A stretch of 64,000 nt of DNA from Erythroxylum novogranatense (Eukaryota; Streptophyta; Magnoliopsida; Malpighiales; Erythroxylaceae). Location: the NCBI GenBank assembly GCA_029891385.1, contig CM057224.1, forward strand, positions 40,233,005 through 40,297,004, written 5' to 3'. The translations under genes were made by a program, and so were the position numbers. A model generated the notes under the pieces. That model was not told the origin of the DNA. It did not search any database and saw nothing but the letters and a program-made list of their open reading frames with translations. Shown here piece after piece: positions 44,961-56,385 of the stretch (within the stretch, counting starts at the first letter, position 1; every line of letters begins with the position of its first letter).

Positions 44961-45373
44961 TGTGTTTTCATTGAAGGTATTTTTTGAAAAGAAACACGTC
45001 ATCGAGAAGACAAAATTACAATGAATTTTTTGGAGTGATCCGTTTCGAAAAGTTGACGAAAAACGGAAAAGGTGATGAATAGTACTTTTACGTTGTTTTA
45101 ATTAATTTACAAGGTGACGCACAGTAGTAACTGGGTCCCACGGCACTATTTGTAGTACTATTTACAAGTTACTATTTACCAGGTCCCACGATACTATTTC
45201 AGTGGAGTCCGATGAGTTACTATTTATCGGGTCCCGTAGTACTATTCTAGTGGGGTCCGGTGATACTATTCCGATCCCGTGGTGAAAATTTAGAAGATAT
45301 CTTTTTTGCCTAATTTTGACATCCTAGTTCCATATTTGAGGTCGGTTTTCTCATATTTGACTTAATTTGACAA
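44961..45373 (+). other. Copia B leader
   Basis: Untranslated stretch before gag. It contains repeated pieces such as TAGTACTATTT, GGTCCCACG and GGTCCGGTGATACTATTC between 45120 and 45290. Confidence 0.6.
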
Positions 45374-46132
45374 ATGGAGGTGAAGACGAGCAAAATGATC
45401 AATTTAAACGATATGAACTACCGTATATGACGAACCAAGATGAAGAATCTCTTGATGATTACAAAGTTGCATTTGCCGGTATTTTTGACAACTAAATCGA
45501 AGGAGATGTCCAACGAAGATTGGGAGTTTGGGCATGAACGAACATGTGGTTCTATTCGACAGTTTGTCGATGATAATGTGTACAATCACATTTGTAACGA
45601 GACTCATGAAAAAACGTTGTGGAATAAGCTAGAGTAGTTGTATGCTTCAAAGACCGGAAACAACAAATTATTTTATCTAACAAAATTGATGCAGGTAAAA
45701 TACCAAGAGGGTACTTCTGTAGTTGATCATTTAAACAATATCGAAGGAATGGTTGATCAGTTATCAAAGATAGGCATAAAGTTTGACAATGAGGTGATTG
45801 TTTTGATGGTGCTAGCTTCATTACCAGAGTCTTGGGAGACTTTGAAGGTGTCTTTAACAAATACTGCACCAAATGGTGTATTAAATATGGAATCTGTTAA
45901 AATCAGTATACTAAATGAAGAGATGAGACGTAAATCAAAGCATGCAGCCTCTTCATCACATTCAGATATTCTGCTTATAGAAAATAGAGGAAGGAGTCAA
46001 TCCAGAGGTCCAACGTCCAAAGACAACAGTAGAGGAAAGTCATTACTGCAAGAAGAAGAGCCATATCATGAAATTTTGCCAAAAGTTGAAAAAGGAAAAA
46101 GGCAAAGATGTGAAGAAAGAAGAAAGCAGTGA
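45374..46132 (+). pseudogene. Copia B gag
   Basis: It starts at Met 45374 (MEVKTSKMINLNDMNY), which matches the usual start of this family better than the later Met codons. TGA at about 45428 replaces a conserved Trp, and TAG at 45635-45637 follows NKLE. Both sit in one frame with the 164-codon remainder (LYASKTGNNKLFYLTKLMQV, DHLNNIEGMVDQLSKIGIKF, LASLPESWETLKVSLTN, LNEEMRRKS). Near 46025-46040 a frameshift moves the zinc knuckle into the pol frame. The first Cys of the knuckle is Ser there (SHYCKKKSHIMKFC). Confidence 0.88.
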
Positions 46133-47525
46133 TGATGAACAAGGTAACATTGTTGATGTATTTAACCTTGTTATTGATACAGAGATAGTCAACCTGGTGT
46201 TGCAAGAAACAAGTTGGATAGTTGACAGTGGAGCTACTGTTTATGTTACATCTCACAGACAGTTTTTCTCATCTTACACACCTAGGAATTATGGCGTTGT
46301 TAAGATGGAAAATAGAAATCTGCCAAATGTTGTTGGCAAAGGAGATGTTTCTTTAGAGACAACGAATGGTTCAAGACTGTTGCTGAAAGATGTCAGGTAT
46401 ATTCCTGATATGCGTTTGAACTTGATTTATGTAAATAGGCTAGGTGATGAAGGTTTCCAAAATACTTTTGGAAACAGAAAATGGAAGCTTACTAAGGGCT
46501 TGTTAGTAGTGGCCAGAGGTCAGAAGCACTCAAGACTGTATATGATGCAGGCAAAGCTCTCTAGTGATGCTGTCAATATAGTGGAGAATGATAATACAAT
46601 TGATTTGTGGCATAAAAGACTAAGCCACATTGGTGAGAAAGGGATGAGTCAGCTTGTAAAAAGGAATATGCTATCTGGTCTAAATCAGATACATCAGAAG
46701 AAATGTGCAGACTGTCGAGTAGGGAAACAAAATAGGATTTCTTTTCAGAGTTCTCCTCCATCCAGAATGAAGAATGTTCTAGATCTGATTCACTCAGATT
46801 TATGCGGACCATGGCCAAAGTCACTCTTTAATGCACATTATTTTGTGATTTTTATTGATGATCATTCCAGGAAAACGTGGGACTATACTCTAAAGACTAA
46901 AGATCAGGTGCTAGATGTGTTCAAACAATTTCATGCCTCATTTGAGAGACAAACTGGGAAGAAGTTGAAATACATTCGGACAAATAATGGCGGAGAGTAC
47001 ATCGGATTATTTGATGCTTACTGTAAAGAGCATGGTATTCGACATCAAATGACTCCACCAAAAATACCGCAATTGAATGGCGTAGCTGAGAGGATGAACA
47101 GGAATTTGATGGAAAGAGTCAGAAGTCTACTTTCACATTCAAAGTTGGCTAAGGTATTTTGGGGTGAAGCTTTACTTACAGTTGTTTATGCATTAAATCG
47201 TTCACCATATGTTCCTCTCCAGTATGAAGTTCCAAAAAAGGTGTGGTTAGGAAAGGATGTTTCCTATGACCATTTGTAGGTCTTTGGTTGCAAGGCCTTT
47301 GTCCATATTTCTAAAGATGAAAGGAAAAAGCTTGATGTCAAAACACGACAATGTGTATTGATTGGCTATGGTCAAGATCAATTTGGCTATAGGTTTTATG
47401 ATCCGGTGCAGAAAAGACTTATCAGGCATCGTGTTGCTTTGTTTATTGAAGATTAAACTATTGAAGATATCAACAAGGCAGAGAAGGAAGTTCCAAGCTT
47501 CGATGATGACTCAATAAGCTTCTAA
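46068..47525 (+). pseudogene. Copia B protease and integrase
   Basis: The 403-codon open part begins within the knuckle (MKFCQKLKKEKGK). Protease: SWIVDSGATVYVTS (46210-46255, catalytic Asp intact). GAG-pre-integrase zinc part: LWHKRLSHIGEKGM with CADCRVGKQ (HHCC complete). Core: DLIHSDLCGPWP (first Asp), IRTNNGGEYIG (where Asp is expected, Asn stands in TNNGGEY), and PQLNGVAERMNR (Glu). Stops: TAG at 47277-47279 before VFGCKAF, TAA near 47454 and TAA near 47523. The mismatch of the second catalytic Asp alone would abolish activity. Confidence 0.88.
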
Positions 47526-48194
47526 TTGAATCCTCCAATAATGGTGCCGAGACAAGTTGGAGATGAAGTGCAGAATGATCAACTAGAAGCTGATAATGCA
47601 GATGCCCCCAATGAAGTTGAACCAGAGGATGATGATGATGTTCACATTCAACCACCAGCACCTGAAGATTCTCCAATCCCATTACGAAGATCTAGTAGCA
47701 ATAGGCAACCATCTACTAGATATTCAGTTGATCAGTATGTAATGCTAACTAACAGGGGAGAACTCGAAAGCTTTGATGAAGCTATGAATGATGAACACAA
47801 GAAGAAATTGAAAGAAGCCATGCAAGACGAGATGAAATCCTTGCATGAAAATAAAACATTTGAGCTGGTGAAGTTGCCAGAAGGCAAAAGAGCATTGAAG
47901 AATAAATGGGTGTTCATGATCAAGCATGAAGAACACAACGACCATCCTCGATTCAAAGCAAGATTAGTGGTCAAAGGATTCAGCCAAAAGAAATGTATTG
48001 ACTTTGACGAGATATTTTCACCGGTGGTGAAAATGACATCCATACATACAGTGCTAAGGCTAGCCACAAGTTTTAATCTAGAGGTTGAACAAATGGATGT
48101 CAAAACTGCCTTCCTACATGGGGATTTGGAAGAAGAGATATATATGGAGAAACTAGAGAGTTTCATGAAAAAAGGCACCAAGACAGTGGTATAA
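47526..48194 (+). pseudogene. Copia B reverse transcriptase, first half
   Basis: It opens with an acidic linker (EPEDDDDVHIQPP) followed by RYSVDQYVMLTNRGE. The RT N-terminal part is canonical: NKWVFMIKHEEHN, FKARLVVKGFSQK, FSPVVKMTSIHTVLRLA, VEQMDVKTAFLHGDLEEEIY. After FMKKG the frame jumps to an APRQWYKKFE sequence in another frame, so about 60 bp carrying YGLKQ and a frameshift separate the halves (junction 48172-48178). The RT copies element RNA; this deletion breaks it. Confidence 0.88.
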
Positions 48195-49272
48195 GAAGTT
48201 CGAGTCTGTTATGGGGGAGCAAGGCTACAAGAAGACTACTTCAGATCACTATGTATTTGTGAAAAAATTATCTAATAATGATTTCATTATTTTATTGCTC
48301 TATGTGGATGACATGTTGATTGTTGGTAATAATGTTTCTATAATCAACAATCTGAAGAAACAGCTGGATAAGTCTTTTACCATGAAAGACTTGGGATCAG
48401 CAAAGCAGATTCTTGACATGCAGATTATCAAAAACAAAAGTGCCAAGAAACTATGGTTGTCACAAGAGAAGTACATTGATAAAGTGCTTCAGAGATTCAA
48501 ACTAGACAAAGCTAAAGCGGTTAGTTGTCCTCTTGCTAATCACTTTAAATTGAGTTCCAGAGAGTGCTCTTCTACTGATGTAGAGAAGGAAGAAATGTCC
48601 ATAATTCCATATGCTTCAGCAGTTGGAAGTTTGATGTATGCCATGGTATGTACACAGCCAGATATTGCTCATACAGTTGGAGTTGTGAGTCGTTTCCTTT
48701 CAAATCCTAGAAAGGAACATTGGGCTGCACTTAAGTGGATTCTCAGGTATCTTCGAAGGTCATCCAAAATATGCTTATGTTTTGGAAGAGCAGAACATGT
48801 GTTAGCTAGTTACACAGATGCAGATATAGTTGGAGATGTTAACCCGAGAAAGTCTACATCAGGGTACTTGATTAATTTTGTAGCGGGAGCTGTGGCATGG
48901 CAGTCAAAGTTACAGAAGTGTGTTGCATTTTCTACAACTAAAGCAGAGTTTTTTGTAGCAATGGAAGCCTGTAAGGAGTTGCTATGGATGAAGAAGTTCT
49001 TTAATGAACTTGGTGTCAAGCAAGAACAGTATAAACTATTATGTGACAGTCAAAGCGCTATTCACCTTGGTAAGAATGCCTCGTTTCACTCACGATCAAA
49101 ACATATTGATGTGAGATATCACTATATCAGAGATGTGATGGAGACGAAACAATTACAGTTAGAAAAGATCTATACTGATGAAAATGGATCAGACATGTTA
49201 ACTAAGATTCTACCAAAAGGGAAGCTCGAGTACTGTCGATCGATAACAGGCTTGATAAAGCCCTCCATGTAA
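48195..49272 (+). pseudogene. Copia B reverse transcriptase second half and RNase H
   Basis: The open frame 48211-49272 carries the catalytic LLYVDDMLIVG, then MKDLGSAKQILDMQI and SVGSLMYAM-like PYASAVGSLMYAM. The RNase H part follows: GYLINFVAGAVAWQSKLQ, EFFVAMEACKELLWMKKFF, LLCDSQSAIHLGKN, KHIDVRYHYIRD and the end DENGSDMLTKILPKGKLEYC. Its end at TAA 49270-49272 is the natural polyprotein stop. Only this last segment of the element appears uninterrupted. Confidence 0.9.
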
Positions 49273-49288
49273 TTGGGAGGGGGAGATT
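49273..49288 (+). other. Copia B polypurine tract
   Basis: TTGGGAGGGGGAGATT directly before the 3' LTR start TGTTAG at 49289. Confidence 0.9.
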
Positions 49289-49752
49289 TGTTAGATATGG
49301 GTCCCTCTCACATGGAGGGATACCATATTTGAATGAAATTGGGATATGTTGAAGCCTACCAAAATTGAAGAGAAGTAAAAGGATAGTTGGATTTAGCCAG
49401 CTATCCCACATCTCTTGCCTATAAATAGGCATAAGATGAAGAACAAAAATATATAGAAAATCAGAGGAGAAAAACTAGAGTTTTGTTTTGTTTTGAAGTT
49501 AGGAAATATATTCCTAAAGGGTTGGTGAGTGACAAAATAGTGAGGTTAGTATTTTTAGGTTAGGAAATATCTTGTGAGTCACTATTTTGATTTTATCTTT
49601 GTATACCTACTACTTGTAATAGTGGAAGAAATATTCTGAGTTTTGTTCGTGGATGTAACCCAAAGTTAAGGGTGAACCACGTTAAAAATCCTGTGTCCAT
49701 TTTGCTCATTTTATTTTTTCCTTTTCACAAAATACACTCGCTGTGTCCAACA
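49289..49752 (+). repeat. Copia B 3' LTR, 464 bp
   Basis: Full-length copy relative to the 5' LTR, including the 35 bp missing there (near 49315-49350). It ends TGTGTCCAACA. Confidence 0.93.
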
Positions 49753-51590
49753 TTAAGCTCATACTCGCTTCTCTAGCAACTAATACAATAGTGACATAAT
49801 TTATAACATCTTTGGCTATCTGCTTCCAGTGAAATAAATTTTAAATTCTTTTGATCATCATCATCACTCCAGAATGTCATTTTTGTAGGCTATCAAGAGT
49901 GAGCAATATAATCGTACTCCTGAGTAACCAACCTTCCTTTCCACCTTAATAAATTGTTTTTCCACTCATAATTACCCATATGGACTTCCTAATTCTCTAA
50001 CTTCCTAAATAAGTCTCTGATGATCGTGTCTTTCCTCTAGTTTTCCTAAATTTCCTCCAATAAAGTAATTTGTACTTGGGACATGTACATGGCTAATAAT
50101 TTATGACTTATGACTATAGAGAGAGTGTTTCCGACAATGTTCTCCTTCCCACTTTGATACATAAGTTCAAAATTATAACCCATTAATTTAGGTAACCAAT
50201 TTTGTTGAAATGACATTGAATTTCATTGCTTTAACAAGAATTTCAGGTTTTCGTGATTCGTGAGAACTCTAAAAAATCTCTCATTCAAATAATGGTGTCA
50301 TTGTTTCACGAATTTGATGACTGTTAAAAATTCATTTTCATAGGTTGAAAGGGCTTGGTGTTTGGGGGCTAAAGCTTTACTGAGGAATATAATGGGGCGT
50401 CCCTCCTATTGAAGTACTACTCTGATCCCTATGTCACAAGCATTAGCTTCCATTATGATGCTCTTTGAAAAATCGACTAACTTGAGCACATGAGTAGTTA
50501 CCAATGCTTCCTTCAACTTTTTAAACAAGTTTTACTACTCTTATAACCATTCCCACTTTCCTGTGTTTTGTTTATTTAATGCTGCATTTAACAGTTTAGA
50601 AATTATGGCATAATGCTTAATGAATCATCGATAATAGCCTGTCAATTAGAGGAAACCCCTGAGCTCTTTCAAGGTTTACGGTGGTGACCAATGTTGGATT
50701 ATATGGATCTTCTTGTCATTTTTCAACACCCCTTCTTCCGAAATGGAGCGTCTTAAGTACTTGATTTGTCAAGCCTTAAATATGCATTTATTTCCATTAA
50801 GAAAGAGTAGTTGCTCCCTTAAGATTTGTAAGACTTATCACAACTGTTCAACGTGTTGTGTGAAGCTACTACAATAAATGAAAAGATCGTCAAAAAAGAA
50901 TAATATGAATTTATGCATATATGTCCTGAATGTACAGTTTATGAGGCTTTGAAATGTCGAGGGAGTGTTTGTGAGCCCGAAGGGCATCACAAAGAATTCA
51001 AAATACCCATCAAGTGACTTAAAAGTTATCTTTGGAATATCCTCCTCCTTCATCTTGATTTGGTGGTAATCGGATCTAAGGTCTAACTTGAAGTACCAAC
51101 CTTAACCTTTTAATTCTTCTAATAGTTCCATAATGATGGGAATCAGGAATTTACTCTTTATTGTATGCTTGTTCAATTTGTGACAGTTGACACACATTCA
51201 CCATGTACAATCCTTCTTCTTGACTAAGATCACAGGCGACGCACAGGAGACGCATACTAACTAACGCTCATCCTGATGAAGCTATATTCCAATAGTTCCT
51301 GCACTAATCGCTTAATGGCATCCTTCTTCTCACCAAAGTACCTATACAAACATATATTAATGGAGTCGACCTCTTGTTTGAGTAAAATGATATGGTCATG
51401 AGATCTCTTTATTGATAATTGTCTCGATTCCAGGAACAAATCTCTGAATTTAGCTAAAAACCCTTCCAGTTCATCTCTAGTATATGTCTTGTCCTCCAAC
51501 GACAATTTTTACATGCGAAATTCCAGAAGACATGTCAAACGAAGCATAAACAATGAATTGTTATTTGAATTTGTCATCGGTTTATAGAGA
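49753..51590 (-). pseudogene. Ty3/gypsy relic: RT, RNase H and start of integrase
   Basis: The right end opens near 51505 with SLEDKTYTRDELEGFLAKFRDL. The RT follows: KITFKSLDGYFEFFVMPFGL and TNTPSTFQSLIN, then FFFDDLFIYCSS, in which the usual FxDD is FFDD (51053-50838). Continuing leftward, LRGFL and TGYYR near 50640, FSKSIIMEANACDIGI near 50460 and LSKALAPKHQALSTYE near 50380 mark RNase H. The integrase start is broken by copia B. The protease and gag are not recognisable past 51590. Many stops are present. It is the left-right partner of 43445-44512. Confidence 0.83.
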
Positions 51591-51612
51591 TTTGTACCTG
51601 TGATTTCCTTTG

Positions 51613-51986
51613 CTCATTCTTCAGGGTTGCCTATTAATTTTTGTCGTTATCTATCGATCATACACAAAGACAACCGAGGAAACCACTGGAATTTAGAGAG
51701 AGAAGTGTGGAGAGAGAATTTACACTAGAACAGGGAAGAACAGAGTACTTTTGAAGAACTCAACAACTCATTGAGATTTCGTCTAATTGTATTCAATATC
51801 AAAGTACAAAATGCGTGTGTACATTTCCTATGGATTTACAACATTTATAATATTCAATTTCTAAATGCCAACTAACTAACTTTTCTTGAACTTCTTTAAC
51901 TCGTTTCTTGTACATTGTTTGCATGGAACTGCATGAACATTTTGCTCCGACACTTTTACCTGAACTTCTGAGACATATCTCCTACA
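51613..51986 (-). repeat. Copia C 3' LTR (left boundary approximate)
   Basis: The sense strand starts TGTAGGAGATATG at 51986, just after the polypurine tract AAGGAGGAGTA (51987-51997). The far end is placed near 51613 from a TG in a plausible position; there is no second LTR in the window to confirm it. Confidence 0.6.
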
Positions 51987-52015
51987 TACTCCTCCTTGGA
52001 TCAGAAATTCAGCTT

Positions 52016-53580
52016 CTAAATTCTAACCATTTTCCTCAACTGCTCGAAACGTGAAACGTTAAATCCTTTTGTAAACAGATCTGCGGCTTGATCATCCGTA
52101 TGAATATACTTAAGCTTTAGCTCCCCTTCTTGTTGTATATCCCTTAGATAATAGTATCTAAGTTTGAAATGTTTAGTTTTACCATGGAAAACCGAATTCA
52201 TTGAAATTGATATCGCTGCCTAATTATCAATGTAAATAAGTGTAGCTCCTTCCAAATGAACTTGTAAATCTACAAAGCAACTTTCTAACCCATATTACTT
52301 GTTTTACTACAGCTGTGGCTGCAACCAATTCAACTTCAGCTATTGAGAGCGCCACCAATTCCTGCTTCTTTGATGTCCATGAAAAGCATGCTGAGCCTAA
52401 TGTTAAGTAGTATCCGGTAGTGCTTTTCATGTCTTCTGATGTTCTGCCCCAATCGTTATCTACATAACACATAAACTCGCATTTTCCAGTCTTATCATAT
52501 ATCAATCCATAATCAACCGTTCCTTCTAGATACCTTAAAATTCTTTTCAGTGCAATTACATGTTGCTTTCCAGGATCACTTAAGTATCTGGAAAGCATAC
52601 TAAATGAGTACAAAACATTAGGCCTTATAGCTGTGATGTACATCAAGTAACCCACCATACTCCTATAATTCTTCCTATCCATTTCATCACCTTCTTCCCT
52701 CTTTACCAATTTTTCTTTCGGGCTAATTGGAGTTGATACCTACTTACACTGATCCATCTTAAACCTTTTCAGTACATCCCGAATATACTTCTTTTGGCTT
52801 ACAGCAATACACCCCTTACACTGAAATACCTCCACACCCAAGAAATACTTCATCTCTCCGAGATCAGTCATTTCGAAGGTTTTGCTAAATTGTTGCTTCA
52901 GGAACTCAATTTGCTTCTTAGAACTTCCAATAAGTAACAAATCATCCACATAAATTGAAACTACAGCTACATCTCCTTCTTGCATCTGCACATACATTGT
53001 TGGTTCACTGCAGCTTCTTCTAAATTTAACTTCTAAGAGGAACGTATCAATTCTCGCGTACCAGCACCGAGGGGCTTGCTTCAACCCGTAAACGGTTTTG
53101 TTGAGCTTATACACCAACTCCTCCTTTCCCTTTATCACGAAGCCTTCAGATTGCTGTACGTAGATCTCCTCTTGTAGAACACCATTAAGGAAGGCAGATT
53201 TAACGTTCATTTGATGTACCTTCCAACCCCTTTCAGCTGCAAGCGCCAACAATAGCCTGATTGTTTCAATTCTTGCAACTGGTGCGAACGTTTCTCCAAA
53301 GTCCACACCTTCAACTTGCGCATACCCTTTTACGACTAGCCTTGCTTTGAGTCTGTTCACTGAACCATTTGGATTCAGCTTTGTCTTAAACACCCATTTC
53401 AACCCAATAGCTTTCTTGTCTGGAGGTTTTTCAACTAAGGTCCATGTTTCATTCTTATCAATCATGGACATCTCTTCCTTCATGGCTTCTACCCATTTCT
53501 GATTCTGCAATGCTTCTTGAGTCCTGGTAGGTTTCAGTATTGCTTCATTGCTCCTTTCATAAATTTCATCCAGGCTTCTT
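52016..53580 (-). pseudogene. Copia C reverse transcriptase and RNase H
   Basis: The RT begins NQKWVEAMKEEMSMIDKNET (53510) and keeps all main blocks: GLKWVFKTKLNPNG, ARLVVKGYAQVEGVDFGETF, VYGLKQAPRCWY and the catalytic VSIYVDDLLLIGSS. A TAG follows MDQCK at about 52737. RNase H continues: MVGYLMYITAIRPN, GYYLTLGSACFSWTSKKQ and VALSIAEVELVAATAV, where the usual SSTEAEY is altered. After a further stop near 52220, NSVFHGKTKHFKLRYYYLRD and TKGFNVSRFEQLR end the protein at 52016. The RT alone spans 256 uninterrupted codons. Confidence 0.88.
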
Positions 53581-54611
53581 GTCCCTATTACTGGTACATA
53601 ATCATAGTCATCATCAAACTCTTCTAGAATGTGCTCCTCCTTAGAGGTCCACCTATTCTATTCATGTTGAAACTCTGGTTCTTCTACTTCTCCTGGTTAT
53701 GCCTCTCCCTCATCATCATAATCACTTGGGTTGGTTGCAGTTGTTAGGATATTCGAAGACATTATTTCTGACTGCATTCTAACTTCATTTATCTCCTTAT
53801 CTCTAGGCTAGCTCTTGCGCTCGTCCTCAAAGAAATGTACATCCCTGCTTACTTTAATTTTCTTCTGGTCCGGATAATACAGCCTGTACCCTTTGTTAAC
53901 TTCAGAGTATCCCGTGAAGATTGCATCTTCAGCCTTGCTGTCGAGTTTACTTCTTCTACCCTGAGGAATTAGAGCACTACATAGTGATCCAAACACTTTC
54001 AGATTTCTCATCTTTGGCTTGAAACCATGCCACATCTCATGCGGTGTCTTATCTTTGAGAGCCTGAGTCTATAATCTGTTTAGCAGGAAGCAGGCAGTCG
54101 AAGTAGCCTTAGCCCAAAATTCCTTCAGAAGCTTCTTCTCCTCCAGCATGCACCTCGTCATTTCCACCACGATTCTGTTCCTTCTCTCCACGACACCATT
54201 CTACTGTGGAGTGTAGGGTGTGGTAAGTTGATGCTTGATTCCTGCTGACTTACAGATCAAACCAAATTTGTTAGACGTAAACTCTGAGCTGTTGTCTATT
54301 CTTATAGACTTGATGCTCAGTCTCGATTGGTTTTCTATGAAAGTTTTGAACTCCCTAAAAACTCTTGCTACCTCTCCCTTGCTTTTGAGGCAGAATATCC
54401 ATGAGTATCTTGAATGATCGTCGATTATTAACAGGAAGTATCTGCTTCCATTTAATGAGGCAACAAGCATGGGTCCACATACATCTATATGCAATAGTTG
54501 AAGTCTCTCCTCAGCCCTCCATTTTGCCTTCTAGAACGGTGTACGTGATTGCTTCCCCATCATGCAAACTTTGCATGCAACACGCTCGTATGAAATTGAT
54601 GGCAAGCCTTC
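53581..54611 (-). pseudogene. Copia C integrase
   Basis: It reads leftward from the Tekay insertion. YERVACKVCMMGKQSRTPF holds the CxxC of the HHCC zinc site. MHIDVCGPM has the first Asp and IRIDNSSEFTSNKF the second; TPYTPQ-stop-NGVVERRNR holds the catalytic Glu, the stop standing for a Gln codon. C-terminal blocks follow: PHEMWHGFKPKMRNLKVFGS and GYRLYYPDQKKIKVSRDVHF. Five or more in-frame stops lie between 54540 and 53640, several at codons one C-to-T step from Gln or Arg. Confidence 0.87.
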
Positions 54612-55019
54612 TGTAGCGCCCCCTTACCGTAGGGTACGCACCGGGACACCCGTGGGTCGTTCCGACACATATCCCACAGTAAGGAAGTGCTACTCACGAA
54701 ACTATCGCTAAATACTCGCATGGCATCAATACAATTGAACCGCAATATGAAAATCACTAAAATTTAAAACCACACTAATAATCTTTCATTTCATAAAATC
54801 AATCCAAAATATAGACAAGTCTATCAGTCCCCTAAAGTCCCAATACAATAACCCAAAAAGGAAACTGATAAAAATGTCTATACTAGGTCATCCCCAAAAA
54901 TAGCCCCAGCTGACCGACCTGTGTGCCATCGCTTCACTAGATCACGCCCTCGCACGGCAGGAAAATCTATCACGGGAGCTAGAGTCCTATAGACGATGTC
55001 CTGAAAAATATATTGCAAT

Positions 55020-55072
55020 GTTGGGTGAGTTTGCGAACTCAATAAGAAACCATCATCGATGGTTCACCCAAC
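55020..55072 (-). promoter_or_regulatory. Conserved LTR block with three-way-junction potential (Tekay 3' LTR)
   Basis: The outer arms GTTGGGTGA and TCACCCAAC pair over 9 bp. Inside are GAGTT-TGCG-AACTC and ACCATC-ATC-GATGGT. One base differs from the other Tekay LTR, in the unpaired AATAAG/AATGAG part. Confidence 0.68.
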
Positions 55073-55415
55073 TCATGCATATACACATAATATATCACAT
55101 AGTATACTTTAACGCATATTGGAACACTGAACACAATTTACACATTTATACAATAAAATAACTTAGACATGTCACTTCACAATTGTCACATATCACACGC
55201 ATTCTCAATTTCACTACACAATCAGATGCATAATGCATGCAAATTCTCATTTTATGTTATTGTTGTGACGGGGCATTAACACTATCCCGATCCGGGCACT
55301 TTTCGCATTAATCGCATTTTCAAAGAAGTAGAGAGCCCTCCGGTATGCACTTCGCTCACTCACATTAGGGATAGGAGAGCCCTCCGGGTATGCACTATTC
55401 CCTTTTTCATCGATA

Positions 55416-55434
55416 ATCGAGCTTAAAGCTCGAT
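55416..55434 (-). repeat. Perfect hairpin in the Tekay LTR
   Basis: ATCGAGCT-TAA-AGCTCGAT, an 8-bp stem with a 3-base loop. It occupies the place of the hairpin array of the LARD LTR and follows the shared GGAGAGCCCTC and GGTATGCACTA motifs. Confidence 0.8.
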
Positions 55435-56231
55435 CACTATTTGCTCCATCCTGTTGCTTATTTACCGCTTATAATCTTGTCTAGCATGCACTCACACTTA
55501 CACAAATACTAGCACATATCTATCACTCCACTCGATTTATCGTATTCGAACACTACTCATAATTTTACGACCGATTCACAATCATAAGTACTCACATTTG
55601 CAACACATTTCAACTCACTCACAATCGTAACACTTATTCATAATTGCAGACATTTATTTCACATTGTATCACTCACAATTTACACATTCACAAAGACATT
55701 TAATCACACACAAAGATCGAGGAACTAACTAGGTTACTCACCAGAACTTCCGAAGCTCTCACTGAAGTCCCAAATATCCGTGGATCGACGATCCAACGGT
55801 GCCTCTATCACAATTCAAACAAATTCTCATCACTAAATGCTCAATCAATTGAATTCACTAATGCACATGTCTTAATTACAAATTATATGATGCATGATCA
55901 TGATATTCCAAATAGCTTCATCCCAATTCGCTATCTCTCGCTTCACAACCCAAAATTCACTATCTACTCGCTCAATAATATCCACTGATTTCTCAAATCT
56001 CCCATTTAAACTTTAATCAGTCAAAACATAACTCTTTGGTTGCACTAAAACTGAAATTGACTCTCTTTCGATAATTACGATACCTCTAACCAAAATTCAA
56101 ACTCTCAGTCTTTACCACAATTGTAGACCTCTTTCTCTAGTTCACAACAATTTCAGAATTACCTCAATTGGAGGTCTACACTAAAAGTTATACCCTAAAA
56201 ACCAATCTAGACCCATGCACAATTTATGTCC

Positions 56232-56385
56232 CTCGCCGCGGCTTACTGTCTCTTGCCGCGGCACACAAAGGGACCCACGCCGCGGCGAACAACTCTTCTG
56301 CGCCTCGCCGCGACGCCTACCAATCACTCGTCGCGGCGTCTAAATTACTTGCTCGCCGCGACAAACACGCCTTTTCTCGCCGCGG
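56232..56385 (-). repeat. CpG-rich 24-bp repeat array in the Tekay 3' LTR
   Basis: Seven copies of CTCGCCGCGG or a one- or two-base variant start at 56232, 56252, 56276, 56304, 56328, 56352 and 56376. The last three intervals are exactly 24 bp. It is an island of CCGCGG and CGCG in an otherwise AT-rich LTR. The array falls within the part missing from the 5' LTR. Confidence 0.88.

Larger units (their letters stand above)
44518..49752 (+). mobile_element. Copia B: Ty1/copia element, plus strand
   Basis: The LTRs are 44518-44946 and 49289-49752. Flanks are ATAAG (44513-44517) and TTAAG (49753-49757), a duplication with one mismatch. Gag and pol resemble the TNT1/Tork type. It lies inside the integrase gene of the gypsy relic and is the only LTR element in the window reading on the plus strand. 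By eye, roughly 30 of 429 aligned LTR positions differ, mostly transitions, so it is older than the Athila, LARD and Tekay insertions. Confidence 0.93.

Noticed and set aside
54560..54757. 65-codon minus frame spanning the Tekay/copia C border
   Set aside because: It joins LTR sequence to copia integrase by chance; only its last part (HARMK-like, antisense of the CKVC region) is transposon-derived.
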